From: Megalonaias nervosa | Taxonomy: Eukaryota > Mollusca > Bivalvia > Unionida > Unionidae | NCBI GenBank assembly: GCA_016617855.1 | Contig: JAECUM010016838.1 | Coordinates: forward strand, 1 to 64,000 | Length of the DNA stretch: 64,000 bases | Reading direction: 5' to 3' | In this document: positions 1-11,199 of the stretch, piece after piece | How positions within the stretch are numbered: the first letter of the stretch is position 1 | Layout: every line of letters begins with the position of its first letter | The notes under the pieces: generated by a model | What the model was told of the DNA's origin: nothing | The model's input: the letters and a program-made list of their open reading frames with translations, nothing else | Databases searched by the model: none | Position numbers and translations under genes: made by a program

Positions 1-33
1 ATATATATATATATATATGTGTAGGTAAAGTAG

Positions 34-64
<31 letters not shown>
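1..64. repeat. AT and GT microsatellites
   Basis: (AT)9 at the left edge, then a (GT)n run at 35-64, inside the transporter intron downstream of exon 6. Confidence 0.95.
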
Positions 65-65
<1 letters not shown>

Positions 66-310
66 TTAAATGACTTACCACCATACAGTAGACTTAGAAA
101 ATACAATGTATTTCTACACCAATTATATATTTTCTTCATTGTATAATCTTGTACTCAGGCCAATGGCCTTTTACGAAATCAGTAAAGTTCGACTTAAGTA
201 AGTACAATACGTCAACTCCTAGGCATTATCCATAGCATGGAATTGCAATACAAAAATTGGTAACTGTCTTCATTCCTCATTTTAACGCCATCCATATACG
301 TACCACCTAC

Positions 311-414
311 CTGTAACAGTTGTTGTTGAACTTGTTGTAGCTGGCATATGCGATGTGAGTCCCAAAACCGCATCCTACTGAGAACATGATTTGTACAGCG
401 GCGTCAATCCATAC
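311..414 (-). CDS. SLC6 monoamine transporter, exon 6 (TM6)
   Basis: The reverse strand reads [18 protein letters not shown], then [17 protein letters not shown]. This is TM6 with its unwound centre. It retains the Gln, Phe and Ser (Q-x-x-F-S) that line the substrate and Na1/chloride sites in the family, and [11 protein letters not shown] of the following loop. It is 104 bp, phase 0 in and phase 2 out; acceptor tctctgacag, donor AG|GTAGGT. The next exon (TM7) should lie beyond the left edge of the window. The usual Val/Pro of the SLGxGFG segment is Cys here. Confidence 0.95.
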
Positions 415-1284
415 CTGTCAGAGAAAGGAACGTCTTAAATTGTGATTTTGTTGTGAATGTGCGTTTGTGTGTTTGTGTTTGAGAGAGTAAATATTTCAAA
501 TGTATGTGTGTATGTATGCATGTATGTATGTGAAGTTCTATCTTATACGAAGCTCTTTATTATGATACAGAGTTCTCATGATTTGTATCTCAAAAATTAC
601 AATTGGAAAAAAAAAAATGTAAGCATTAGCAGCGGAATCTTGCAAACTGTTCTTTCGTTTATTTTCATTTTCTATGGCGAGGGTTATAATGTTCCTCCCA
701 ACGATATGTCAGTATGGGCTTGGCACTTAAATGCAAATGTATATAAATTTTTTCAGGTAAAGTTTTAAAACTTGTAAGATTTCAGTATTTTCTTAGACAA
801 ATGTTAACACTATTCAGTTGGGAAATAAATATGAAATAATATAAGTTTTCAGCCTGCGTACTGTCTATTACTGAAACGTTTCCGTCTAACCCTCGATAAT
901 ACTGTGTAAACATTTACAACGTGTGGTTCATGTCATGGTGGTCTATCAGGATTTATCAAAAGGTTATCGAGGTCTCCATATTTCATCATCATGAACTGTT
1001 TTTAGAAACTGTTTGATTTGATCTTCAAAAATCTTTGTAATCAATTATTAAATCAGGTTAATATTTAATTACTTTCTTTTCACAGTAAAAAGTATATTGG
1101 AGAAAAGTGTTGCCGTTTGCGCTTTAGATTATATCTGCAAGCAATTATTTTTCTTTGAACAAAGTAATAATACATCTGCAAAGAAATTTCGCTCGTGTAG
1201 GTTCCTTCCTCGTGGAAGTTAAGTCGACGCAAGGTCTTAAGAACAACTAATAATACGAGTAGTGCAGATGTTAAATTACACTGC

Positions 1285-1331
<47 letters not shown>

Positions 1332-1398
1332 TAAAAATAATAATAACAACAATAATAATAATAATAACAGCAACAACAATAATAATAATAATAACGAC

Positions 1399-1435
<37 letters not shown>

Positions 1436-1453
1436 TTATAATAATATTATTAT

Positions 1454-1496
<43 letters not shown>
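1285..1496. repeat. AAT then GAT trinucleotide repeats
   Basis: A long interrupted (AAT)n followed by (GAT)n at 1,455-1,495. The GAT part resembles LINE tails elsewhere in the window, but no LINE body is visible beside it. Confidence 0.95.
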
Positions 1497-1497
<1 letters not shown>

Positions 1498-1889
1498 GCT
1501 TAACGGAAGGTATATTAGTACTGCCAATGAGACTAATAAATAAAATCATAACATTTTTCAGGGCTATTGAGCATGATCAGCCTGTAAGCAACATATTGTA
1601 TATTATTAGATGCCAATTATGACGTCGATAGAGACTGATACAATTAGGACCTTTTCCTAATTAAACTGAAAATTTTCCTAATTAAACTGAGTGAAACTTC
1701 TTGTAATCAGCGATCAGATGGATAACGTTTTACCGTGCTGATTCCATTAAACTAATTATTAAATCCTAAGACTAATCAGAGCTGTAAAGAGACGGGGAAA
1801 GGTGAACTTACGAGCAGACAAACAGATAGATAACGAACACACAAACAGGCAAGAAGAAAAAAGTAAATAAACACAAAATATGAAAATAC

Positions 1890-2024
1890 CTGCGGATCAT
1901 TTAGACGCTCTAGCTTGGGGACAATAAAGTACTTGATTCCATCGATAGCCCCTGGCAACAAACATCCCCGGATTAGGAGAATCGTCATGAACAAGTAGGG
2001 CATAGTGGCTGTCACGTACACCAC
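1890..2024 (-). CDS. SLC6 monoamine transporter, exon 5 (TM5 and extracellular loop 3)
   Basis: The exon encodes [20 protein letters not shown], then [20 protein letters not shown] and LNDPQ. VVW(I/V)TATxPY and LPGAIDGI are hallmark monoamine-transporter sequences, and the PGAIDGI form is as in the human dopamine transporter. It is 135 bp with phase 0 at both ends; acceptor tttctacag, donor CAG|GTATTT. It is separated from exon 4 by 27.9 kb. An (AAT)n repeat lies only about 17 nt upstream of the acceptor and may contribute little pyrimidine tract. Confidence 0.94.
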
Positions 2025-2039
2025 CTGTAGAAAGGATCG

Positions 2040-2041
<2 letters not shown>

Positions 2042-2081
<40 letters not shown>
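2042..2081. repeat. TTA microsatellite beside exon 5 acceptor
   Basis: (TTA)13 begins about 17 nt upstream (in gene direction) of the splice acceptor of transporter exon 5. Confidence 0.95.
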
Positions 2082-2082
<1 letters not shown>

Positions 2083-2405
2083 AGCGTCCATTCAAGCACT
2101 CATAACCCATATATGGAATTACATTGGGAGGATCGTTAATGCAAAGATGCTTGAGATTTTATCATCATTCTTCTGTTGCATTCATTCTTGGTAATATTGA
2201 TAAATAATAAGGTTTGTGCTATTTTTAAAACTTTTTGGGAATAACTTGTTGAAATTATCGAAAATCATCAGCAGTTTGATAGTTGTGTCAATCGATCTAT
2301 ATTACTCCTGAAAAGTCCTTACGCGGCAAATTTAATGGAGTTAGGAATGAAACTCATGGTTTTACGGGGAGCGGAGGGAGTTGGGTGGGGTGGGGTGGGG
2401 TGGGG

Positions 2406-2637
2406 TTGTTTAGTTTAATGTAATATTTTTCTGCACATTATACATGGCGGCCAGTATATTTGGAGGAGGAAGAACCCGGGGACAACACCGGGAAATCCAC
2501 CGATTCACGGGAAGCTACTGGCAAGCTTTGTAAGATATCCGCGTTAGCCGAGCCGATACTAGAATCCACAGGGAAAGAGGTGTGATGCCAGTAACCTGTA
2601 AAAGCCAGCGCCTTTGATCACACGGCCACCCAGGACA
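2406..2637 (-). mobile_element. tRNA-derived SINE, family 2, copy 1
   Basis: On the minus strand a head GGGTGGCCGTGTGATCAAAG with a box B-like GATTCTAGTATCGG leads into GCCAGTAGCTTCCCG, a CCCGGGTTCTTCCTCC block and ATACTGGCCGCCAT, then a tail reading TGCAGAAAAATATTAC. The order and wording match the copy at 53,921. It is diverged and its flanks are not resolved. Confidence 0.75.
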
Positions 2638-2643
2638 CCTTGA

Positions 2644-2798
2644 AAATAATTGTACAAATGCTGATGCAAAAAGTAAACATGTCAGCTAGAACGGCGCTAA
2701 ATGATCTCTCATGGCTGAACAGTTTGCTATATACGTGTTAAGAATATGTTAGCAAACTTCTGATTACGTCTAATTTGATGACAGCAATCAGTGACATT

Positions 2799-2844
<46 letters not shown>

Positions 2845-5499
2845 GCATATTAATACTTTCATTGAAAAAACATTCATTTTCCATAGTTTATCCATCCCAA
2901 AGTGTCTGCTGAATTTTCTTTGTTGTTGACGCCAACAGCCGCATTGGGAAAAGATGTCTTATCGTTATTAGTCCCTATCCTGGGATCTCCCAGAGGATCA
3001 ACTCACCCTACTGTAACAATAGCACTATTACTATCCTATCCAATCCCCTGTCTTTCTGGGGGAAAAGGTTCACAATACTGCACGATGATCTGTGAAGTTT
3101 ATCATTCTTTCCACAATGAAAAGTTCATCACAATAGATAGAACTATAATCCATAGGTTTATATGACAAATCGATCTTGGCAATGTTGACCTAAATATGGT
3201 TACCAAACCCATTTTTTATATCTTCAAAATCCTAAGAGTTGAACAGTTACGTTTGTACCATTTCTACGGGTGATTCAACAAGGACAACATCTTCAGAAAA
3301 TTTTAGTTTTGCTTTCAAGTTAGTCGGACACTGGAAACTCTCAAAGCAACTTGGACCCTTCCATAATCCTAAAAGTTGATCATCATTAGATTAATATTTG
3401 CCAAGTTTCTGTTATTTCCATCTTGTCTTCTGCACATGACCATATCGTCAGTTCATCGAAATGTCGACAACTGTTGGCGTACATATGATTTTCCTTAAAC
3501 CTATTCTCGTATTTTTGTTTACTTATGTGCAATATTTCTTTAAGAAATTGTAAACCCTCAGATTTTTTTAAAACAGGTTTTATTGGTATGTTTTAATTTA
3601 TCTATTGTGAATATTTTTATTTACATCATTTGGGAAATACAGCCAATCATAGCACCAACTGAAACAAAACTGATCTTCGGTATTTGTCAAATACCCGAAC
3701 GTTAAAACGTTACGTCATTGCTATCTTGTCTTAAAGCTGCCATTCTCTGAGATGTCTCAGAGAATAAACACGTGGCAAAATATTTTCAACAATATTTTGA
3801 TTTGGAAGACGATCAAAATATGGGCGTAGTGCAATAAACAACATCTACAGAGAAGTGGTCTTTAGAACATTGCACCCATATCATTACAGAAAACTCAGTA
3901 AAGTGAAAATATCTCCATCGAATTCTCTCTGATGCATTATAAGTAATGTTGCACTTGCACCTGTGAAGTGATTAAAACTGTAATATCTATCAACTGATTG
4001 CAATTTTTGCAACCCGATCGGATATTCCTTCCTGCGAAAAACGCGTCGGTGCTGGTTGCTGTGTTACGAACTCTGTTGAAATTAACTTCTCTACCAACTC
4101 TCAAATAGATAGTTCCAACTTATCTTCTCTTTTTGTATATGCTGCCCGCCATATTTTAAGTCAACATTGCTATTGTATCGTGAAGGAAATTTGAACAATG
4201 TTTTCTTCGTAAAATTATTAGAAATAATGCTTTCATTTACATATCATACTGGTATCAATAAAAGTAAACCATTCCTTTTTATAAGAAAGAGGAAATTATT
4301 TCATCTTTGAATTTTATGCAACATCCCACCCCCGCCGTATTTAAAATCCATAATAACCATTTTAAGTTAACCTAATCAGGTACATGGATGGAACACATGC
4401 CAAAAGTCCTATGAACTATCTAAAAGGTGAGATGTTCTAGAACACATTCCATATTAGAGGGCTGTTTGATGCTTCGTCATTGCCAAACATATCATGCATA
4501 TAATTTGAAGTAAACCATATGTAGACGTGAAAGTTCAGGGCGAACCCCTTATTCAAATGTTGTAATAGACAATGCTGTTGTACGTGTGCTTTGTTTATAA
4601 AAACCCACTGGTTTTCAAAATCCAAAATTAAATGTAAATAAAGCAACATATTTTCACATAATTTGCGTAAATCAGGTCTGAATTGTTCTTGAAAATCCTC
4701 AATAAATGAAATTGCTTATATAATTTCAACGTACTGGACGAATTTAAACTGACACATTGTACAATTTCCTTTTGAATTTTTTGAACTGTAGAACTCTCTG
4801 TAGTACATATATCATTTCAATCGAGAGACGAGACCATCTGAATGAGAGGTGGTATGACATTGTAAGACGTTATTCACTTAAACTTCCCAAACTACTGAGA
4901 CATTTAGCTTCAGAGTTTCTCACCAATACCCTCGAGAGTAATGTTTGTGACTGCTGTCTTTGAGGAAGCAACATTTGTTATAAGTGAAGTACCTTTCCGT
5001 GAACTGAGGACATATTTATGACAATTTGTCTATGCAATTATCTGAAAAAATTAAGAAAAATCAAACTATAACTCCAAGTTGTCGAGGACTCCCTCAGAGC
5101 TTGGCGAACATATAAATGAAGAGGTCAAAGGTGGCGAGCATATAAATCAAGAGGTCGGCTTTAGGTGCTAAGGCATTCTGATCTAAGCTCAACGTTTAAA
5201 AGGAGAAGTATTATAACATCATCATAGTAATCCCTTGATAAAGGTATGGCCAGGATAATCGTGACCTGCTATATATTGGTAAACGAAGTGCGCGTGGGTT
5301 TGAACCTGGCAGGGGGCAAGTGTGAGGCCGGGGCATGCAAAGGGCTTCAGTGGTCTACCAGTTCACTCACGAATGTTCACCTTACGTTTCCCATAGCCGA
5401 CGAAGCCGGAGTGGGGTAATGGACTGTGCGAGGGATAAAAATTTACAGAACGTCGGCAGATGCCTATCTAAGGATGACAAGGGAACCTCTGATGCACCA
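2644..5499. other. Intron sequence without recognisable gene
   Basis: Large transporter intron. A CT repeat (2,800) is present. The minus strand at about 3,290-3,370 and 2,905-3,000 gives short protein-like stretches (for example CFESFQCPTNLKAKLKFSED) that I cannot place. GTGGGTTTGAACCTGGC near 5,290 is box B-like without a box A. Confidence 0.4.
2800..2843. repeat. CT microsatellite
   Basis: Pure (CT)n of about 44 bp in the large intron. Confidence 0.95.
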
Positions 5500-5863
5500 A
5501 GCACATTAAACATTGATATTTCATCATGGAACATTGAAAGTCTTTCGAAATAAAAACAGTCATGTAGTTTTAGTCATTATTGTTCAAAATTCGATATTGT
5601 ATGTTTATGTGAAACACGGGGAGTAGTATGGATTAATTTTATAACATTTTAAATGGATATAAACATTTTGCATGTATAAGAATAAAGCGTTCTGTTAGAG
5701 AGAGAAACAGCGTTGGTGTCTTTTTTTTTCTCTTCAAGATAAGTTTGTGAAATTTGATGGTGTGAGACGCATATTTCCTGAATTCGATAATTGTGTGGTT
5801 ATACATTTTGAATGCAATGTTATTCATATTGTTAAAGATATATTTCTGTGTTGTATATACATT
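5500..5863 (+). pseudogene. LINE relic A, endonuclease domain, first part
   Basis: Decayed apurinic-type endonuclease of a non-LTR retrotransposon. LNIDISSWNIESLSK, FDIVCLCET, NGYKHFACI and FDGVRRIFPEFDNCVVIHFE are spread over three frames with stops and indels. The SWNI and CET motifs are the usual N-terminal landmarks of this nuclease. The frame continues after two insertions (5,864-6,078 and 6,126-6,427). The start of the element upstream of 5,500 is not resolved. Confidence 0.75.
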
Positions 5864-6078
5864 AGGGATGGACGGGAACCGGAAATACCCGACTCGACCG
5901 GGTACCCGGACCCAGCAAATTTCCCTACCCGTCCTTTTATAAGGATGGACAGGTACCCGGCCAGGCCACCTGGACCTGGCTGTGATTTGCACTACCCGGT
6001 AAAAACCGACCCGGCCGGGTAGTTCTCGTACCCAAACAGGGTACCAGGCAAAATTTGTTTCTACCCGTCCATCCCGGG
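5864..6078. mobile_element. hAT-like MITE inserted in LINE relic A
   Basis: A 215-bp GC-rich, palindrome-rich block with inverted ends GGGATGGACGGG / CCCGTCCATCCC. It is bounded by TATACATT (5,856-5,863) and TAAACATT (6,079-6,086), an 8-bp target duplication with one mismatch. Removing it restores the LINE codon order across ATACATTTCTCC. No coding capacity is visible. The 8-bp duplication points to the hAT superfamily. Confidence 0.8.
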
Positions 6079-6125
6079 TAAACATTTCTCCAGAAGGTTT
6101 TCATTTATATGACCAAAGTGTAGAG
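6079..6125 (+). pseudogene. LINE relic A, endonuclease fragment between two insertions
   Basis: A short piece reads SPEGFHLYDQSVE in the LINE frame. It connects the endonuclease part before the MITE to the part after the SINE. Confidence 0.65.
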
Positions 6126-6427
6126 TGTTTGTGTGTTTTTGGATTTTTAACGTAGCTTTAACAATATTAGTCATATTGCTACGATGTCTGCAGTGAGGCA
6201 GTTTATGGTAATGTCTAGCACTGGGACATCATGCCGCACACCTAGTCACATTATCCTGACACCAGGCCGAACAGTCATAACACTAAACTCTAATTAACTG
6301 AGCGCCAAGAGAGGAAGCTGCTAGTATAATTTTTAATGTCTTTGGTATGACTCGGCCGGGATTCGAACCCGCGACTTCCCGCATTCGAGGCGGACGCTCT
6401 AACCACCGAAGCCACCGTTGAAGTTAA
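6126..6427 (-). mobile_element. tRNA-derived SINE, family 1, copy 1
   Basis: On the minus strand the element opens with a tRNA-like head: GGCTTCGGTGGTTAGAGCG (box A-like) and GGGTTCGAATCC (box B, plus-strand 6,358-6,370). A body with CTTGGCGCTCAG, GTTAGTGTTA and GTGCTAGACATTACC follows, and the tail is GTTAAAGCTACGTTAAAAAT. Flanks CAAAGTGTAGAG (6,114-6,125) and CAAAGCGAAGAG (6,428-6,439) look like a diverged 12-bp target duplication in the LINE. Further copies occur at 15,966 and 47,512. Confidence 0.85.
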
Positions 6428-6700
6428 CAAAGCGAAGAGAAAAATAGTATTAAGTTGTTTGAATCATACTTAGCGAGTATAAGATCACTTTGTCCAGATG
6501 CGCTACTGCTTTTGGCAGGCAATTTGAATGCAAGAATTAAGGGTTTCGGCTTTAACCCTGCTGATAACTTAGAATTTTGTTTTGGTGATGTACAGTATGA
6601 AAGTAGTTCGTTTTCACTAGCAAGAAGAAACGAAGATTGGGAGAGATATATCAGTTTCGGTAAATGATTTGTACAAATGTGTTGTACATTTGGAATACAC
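6428..6700 (+). pseudogene. LINE relic A, endonuclease domain, last part
   Basis: After the SINE the endonuclease resumes with LFESYLASIRSLCPDALLLL, then AGNLNARIKGFGFNPADNLE. The A(G/D)xN motif, usually GDLN or GDFN in these nucleases, is here AGNLN, with the catalytic Asp apparently Asn. Confidence 0.75.
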
Positions 6701-7372
6701 GCTTTAATTGGCAGGTTGTATGATGATTTTGATAGCGAATTTACATATAATGCTAACAATTGTGCGATCAATGTAGACTACACGGTTTGTTCCTCGGGAT
6801 TTTTAACATACTTTACTTGTTGAAGAGACGATAGCGTACATTCCCATTAAAATGCACCTTACATTTTCCTTATAGTATTTCAGAGGACAATATAAATAAT
6901 GATCATATAGAGGGTATTGTTTCTGGACAGTTGATACATATATTTTAAAAGACGAGTTTATGAACTGTTTGTGTCAAATTTTAGTGAGAAGCTCATACTG
7001 GTGTATTCAGATCAATATGCATTCACTGAACCAAAATATCGACGAGTCCGTAAGTGTATTATTGAATTTGTTTTATACGACTGAGATTATTTTTTAGACT
7101 TCCACACAGTCTCTTTTATATAACGATCATCCCAGTCTGTTTGGTGGGATCCTAAGCGTGAAAATAGCAAAGGTGAAAAAAAAATTGTTACGTAGTTATA
7201 GAGTAATTAACTCTCCAGTGAATCTTGAGTTGCATAAGCGTGCAGAAAATAAATTCAAATATGTTTGTAAAGTAAACAAAGAAATATCTCAAGAAAAGCA
7301 GAGGAGAGTTCTTGTTTCTTAGAAAGATAATCAACAAAAAAAGTTTGGAAAGCGTTAAGATCCTGTGGCGAC
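6701..7372 (+). pseudogene. LINE relic A, linker region, heavily decayed
   Basis: Sequence between the endonuclease and RT domains. Only short open stretches remain, and no motif is readable with confidence. Assigned to the LINE by position. Confidence 0.45.
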
Positions 7373-8480
7373 ATGGTTTATTTAGCAAATCTAACGTTAA
7401 GAACCTACGATATTCAGAAAAAAGTTGTTGATGATAGGATTGAGGATGAACTTCTTTTGAATATGCAACATGCAGATTGTTACACACTAAATGAACCTGT
7501 ATTTGAAGAGGAAGTTATACAAAGTATACTTAAACTCAGACCTGGAAGGGTTTGTGGTCTAGATGGGATAGGAATTGACTTTTTCAAGTGTACTTTGCAG
7601 CATATCAGACCATTGCTAGTAGGACTTTCTAACAAAGTGTTTTATACTGGTGTTCTTCCTAGATCACGAAGAGCATGTATTATATGGCCATTACATACAA
7701 AGGCTCTTTTTTTAGATGATCCCAATAACTTCATGAGTATATCATTGATTAATGCAGTGTGTAAAGATCTTACCGCTATTTCAAACAAACGTTTATGCGA
7801 ATGGACTGAACGCAATTGCATTATTGATGAAACATATGCTGGGTTTTGGCAACGACATTCCGTTACTCATCACATATTCACTCAAAATCTGTCATACATA
7901 TCTATACATCAAAAAGAGGGCAAGTTTTACTATATGTACGAAGATTTTTCTACAACGTTTGACAAGATCAACGCGTTAACTTGTGGAAGTGTCTTTTCTT
8001 CAAAAGGTATCAATGGGAGAGTTTTAACCATTTTAAATTCAATGCACTCTAACTTGCAGTCCTGTGTAAAGTCATGTGAAGGCTTAACCGAATACAATGA
8101 TTGCACGCTGAGCACTTGACAAGGTTGTGTTTATTTTCTTTGTTTATTGACGATTTGATTCGGGTACTGAGAGAAAATCGCGGTAGAGGTATTTTTATTT
8201 CACAAAATGTCCATAATCTTTTATCACTCTTATTTGCTAACCATGTAGCTAATTGAGCCTATACAGTGAAAACATTGCATAAAGATTTACATATAATAAA
8301 ACACTTTTGTAATACCACTGGAATGGTAGTTAACTCGGAAAAGACAATAATTGATTTCGCAATGGGAGGCCCTTAAGGAATTTTAAAAAGTGGTTTTCAA
8401 ATGGGAACTGGTACGGTTTTATTTTTATAAATACATTGGTCTTGTGCTTACACTTAAATTGTCCTGGACGAAGGCTAAGG
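7373..8480 (+). pseudogene. LINE relic A, reverse transcriptase domain
   Basis: RT landmarks in order: LKLRPGRVCGLDGIGIDFFK, NFMSISLINAVCKDLTAISN, YEDFSTTFDKI (motif A, usually FSKAFDK), then a stop before QGCVY (motif B) and LFIDDLIRVLRENRGRGIF. The FADD position reads FANHV, so the catalytic pair is lost. NSEKT follows. The frame is open for 248 codons to 8,119, then broken by several stops and shifts. This copy cannot encode active RT. Confidence 0.85.
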
Positions 8481-9470
8481 AAACATTAGTAACACGGAGT
8501 TTCAAATCTGTTATGGCAATCGTTATTGCCAAAGGAAAAATGTGGGTACTTTAGTTATGTACATGACTTTGAAATATTTATGGTAAAATTTATATTATGT
8601 TATAGTTATGAAATTTGGTACACACGTATTCAGAATGTATTGAAAGTGTTCATAGCTGTTTCTGTAAACAGTATCTATGTACCTCACTTTAAGGTGAATA
8701 ATGATGTTGCCCTGGAGAATGACTACGGTTATGTGTTACATATTACTCTAGGTGTGTTAAACATTGGTGTCAATTGTTACACATGGACAGGAGCAGATAC
8801 CCAGCAAATGCAGCAAAATACTTTAATTTTATATAACGGACGAGCTAATTGGCATCACATGTGACACATTTATAATTTAGCTATGGTTTTGATTTGGTGT
8901 GGATATCGCAAGATGTTGTAAATCTTAGAGTATTTATAATAGCGTTATCTCAAAGAGTGAAGGATGGTACTAGTCAAAACTGGCATGAGAAAATCACACA
9001 GTCGTCAAAATATATGTATTTTCAAAATTATAAAACATTATTAAATGTTGTAATTTTGTTATCGCAGAAATATGACTATAACGCATTTATTTTTCACTTG
9101 TAAACATTATCAAAATCTAAGAGAAAAGTATTTAGACAAACCTTGGTTTTGTAATCAATCTGTATAAAATTTGTATGGCTTTGTGCGAACACAAAATCCA
9201 TTTGTTATTCGCCGAGTTTGCAAAATTTATATACCAACTGTTGTATCGACAAAAAACTGCATACAATATTTAATATAAACACATTATGTATTTAAATGAG
9301 AGATTTTGTCTTTGTAGATAGTATTGTCTCGTGGAGATTACCAATTAAAATTTTTAATTTATAATCTAATAAACATATAGGACAATATATTGTTTGTTAA
9401 GAAAGCCTGGTAGTATATGTTGTTATCACTATTTTGCAGAAGCAGAAGAAGAAGAAAAATATTTTCCTTC
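8481..9470 (+). pseudogene. LINE relic A, C-terminal region and 3' end
   Basis: Translated pieces ILCYSYEIWYTRIQNVLKVF, SQRVKDGTSQNWHEKI, NYKTLLNVV and YQNLREKYLDKPWF resemble the C-terminal domain of bivalve-type non-LTR ORF2 proteins as I recall them. The frame is repeatedly broken. An AGAAGA-rich stretch near 9,438-9,460 may be the tail; the end is approximate. Confidence 0.6.
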
Positions 9471-9584
9471 TAAATGATTCGTGAGAGTAAAACGATGATC
9501 ACGTGGTATCCTACTCTTCCAAAATTAATGCTAATTCAATGTAACGATTTATATGTAATTTGAATATGTCTTCAATCATACAAT

Positions 9585-11196
9585 CCTAAGACCCAAGGAG
9601 ATCCAGCAGTGCTAAATTGCCCTCTGTCAGAAGAAACTGATGACAACTCCATTCTTCGTGAAGAAGTAGAAATTGCAGTTAGGTCACTAAAGAAAGGAAA
9701 GTCAGCCGGCATTGATAACATAACAGCAGAGCTAATTCAAGCAGGAGGAGAAGAGATAGTCACAGTCCTAACAACAATCTGCAACAAGATATGGCAGACA
9801 GGAGAATGGCCCACCACATGGACTCAATCCTTGGTCATCGTGCTCCCCAAGAAAGGAAACCTACAGCTATGCCAAAACTACAGAACCATCAGTTTGATCA
9901 GTCACCCGAGCAAAGTCATGCCGAAGATAATTCTCAATATACTAAAGCCTCAAGCAAAGAAAATTATTGCTGAAGAGCAGGCAGGCTTCCGAGCAGGAAG
10001 GAGCACCACTGAACAAATCTTCAATCTCAGACTCCTTTGCGAGAAATACCTTCAGCATCAGCAGAATCTATATCAGGTCTTAACAGATTTCAAAAAGGCT
10101 TTTGATAGGGTATGGCATGCAGCCTTATGGGCAACTATGAGGAAGTACAACATCAGCTCAAACCTGGTGCAGGCTGTTGAGCACCTCTATGACAAAGCCG
10201 CCAGTACTGTCCTCATCAACGGCAGCAGAGGAGATTGCTTTCGAACAATAGTTGGAGTGAGACAGGGATGTATACTGTCACCTACACTCTTCAACATTTT
10301 CCTAGAAAGGATCATGAAGGATGCCTTGCATGACCACAAGGGCACTGTCAGCATAGGAGGAAGAACAATCACCAACCTTCGCTTCGCAGATGATATTGAT
10401 GGTTCAGCAGGAGATGAAAAAGAACTGGCTGACTTGGTTGAGGGCCTCGACACAACCTCCACAGCATACGGTATGGAGATTAGCGCCGAGAAAACCAAAA
10501 TGATGACAAACAACACGAATGGCATCAGTGTAGAAATAAAGGTCAGTGGACAGAAGCTGGAAAGAGTCACAAGCTTCAAGTACTTGGGATCAATTATCAC
10601 AGATGAGGGCTCCAAACCAGAACTACATTGCAGGATTACCCAGACAACAGCAGCAATAACAAGGCTGAGACCAATATGGAAAGATACCAACACTGCTTTT
10701 GGTTCCAAATTTAGGATGATGCGCTTGATTTTCATAACCATCTTTCTGTATGCTTGTGAAAAATGGACGCTCAGATCTACAAAGAAGGATTCAAACCTTT
10801 GAAATGAGATGGTGCCGCAAGATCTTGGGCATCTCATACATTGACCATGTAACCAACGAAGAAGTCCACAACAGGATCCAACGAGCCATCGGATCCTATG
10901 AAGACCTCTTGACTACTGTAAAAAAAAAAAGCGCAAACTGAAGTGATACGGCAATGTCTCAAGATCATCTGGACTGGCAAAAACAATCTTGCAAGGCACA
11001 GTGCGAGGGTGCAGAAGAAGAGGCAGGCAGAAAAAGAGGTGGGAAGACAATATTAAGGAGTGGACAGGCATGGGATTTGGAGATTCCCCAAAGGCAGTAG
11101 AGAACAGGGAAAGATGGAGAGAACTGGTTGTAAAGTCAACTGTGGTGTCCCACCGACCTCTTGGGTTAAGGGATTGATGATGATGATGATGATGAA
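9585..11196 (+). pseudogene. RTE-like LINE, 5'-truncated RT and C-terminus
   Basis: The open frame (to 10,802, about 400 codons) carries LKKGKSAGIDNITAELIQAG, LPKKGNLQLCQNYRTISLIS, EEQAGFRAGRSTTEQIFNLR, motif A DFKKAFDRVWHAALW, motif B GVRQGCILSPTLFNIFLE and an intact FADD followed by YGMEISAEKTKMM. A frameshift near 10,772-10,785 moves to the frame with LQRRIQTFEMRWCRKILGIS. A run of A's near 10,921 and a TGA at a Trp position (10,942-10,944) break it again before RGCRRRGRQKKRWEDNIKEW. It ends in a GATGAT tail (11,174-11,196). The element starts inside the RT-upstream region, a typical 5' truncation. Clade assignment is from memory of motifs. Confidence 0.88.
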
Positions 11197-11199
11197 TAC

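Noticed and set aside
1080..1400. Poly-leucine frame
   Set aside because: Translation of an (AAT)n microsatellite.
2902..3165. 87-codon plus-strand frame
   Set aside because: No recognisable domain; the opposite strand looks equally protein-like, so the call is unsupported either way.
5639..6085. 148-codon minus-strand frame opposite the LINE and MITE
   Set aside because: The GC-rich palindromic MITE creates open frames on both strands; the LINE motifs are on the plus strand.
10187..10837. 216-codon minus-strand frame
   Set aside because: It mirrors the RT frame of the RTE-like LINE; all recognisable motifs are on the plus strand.
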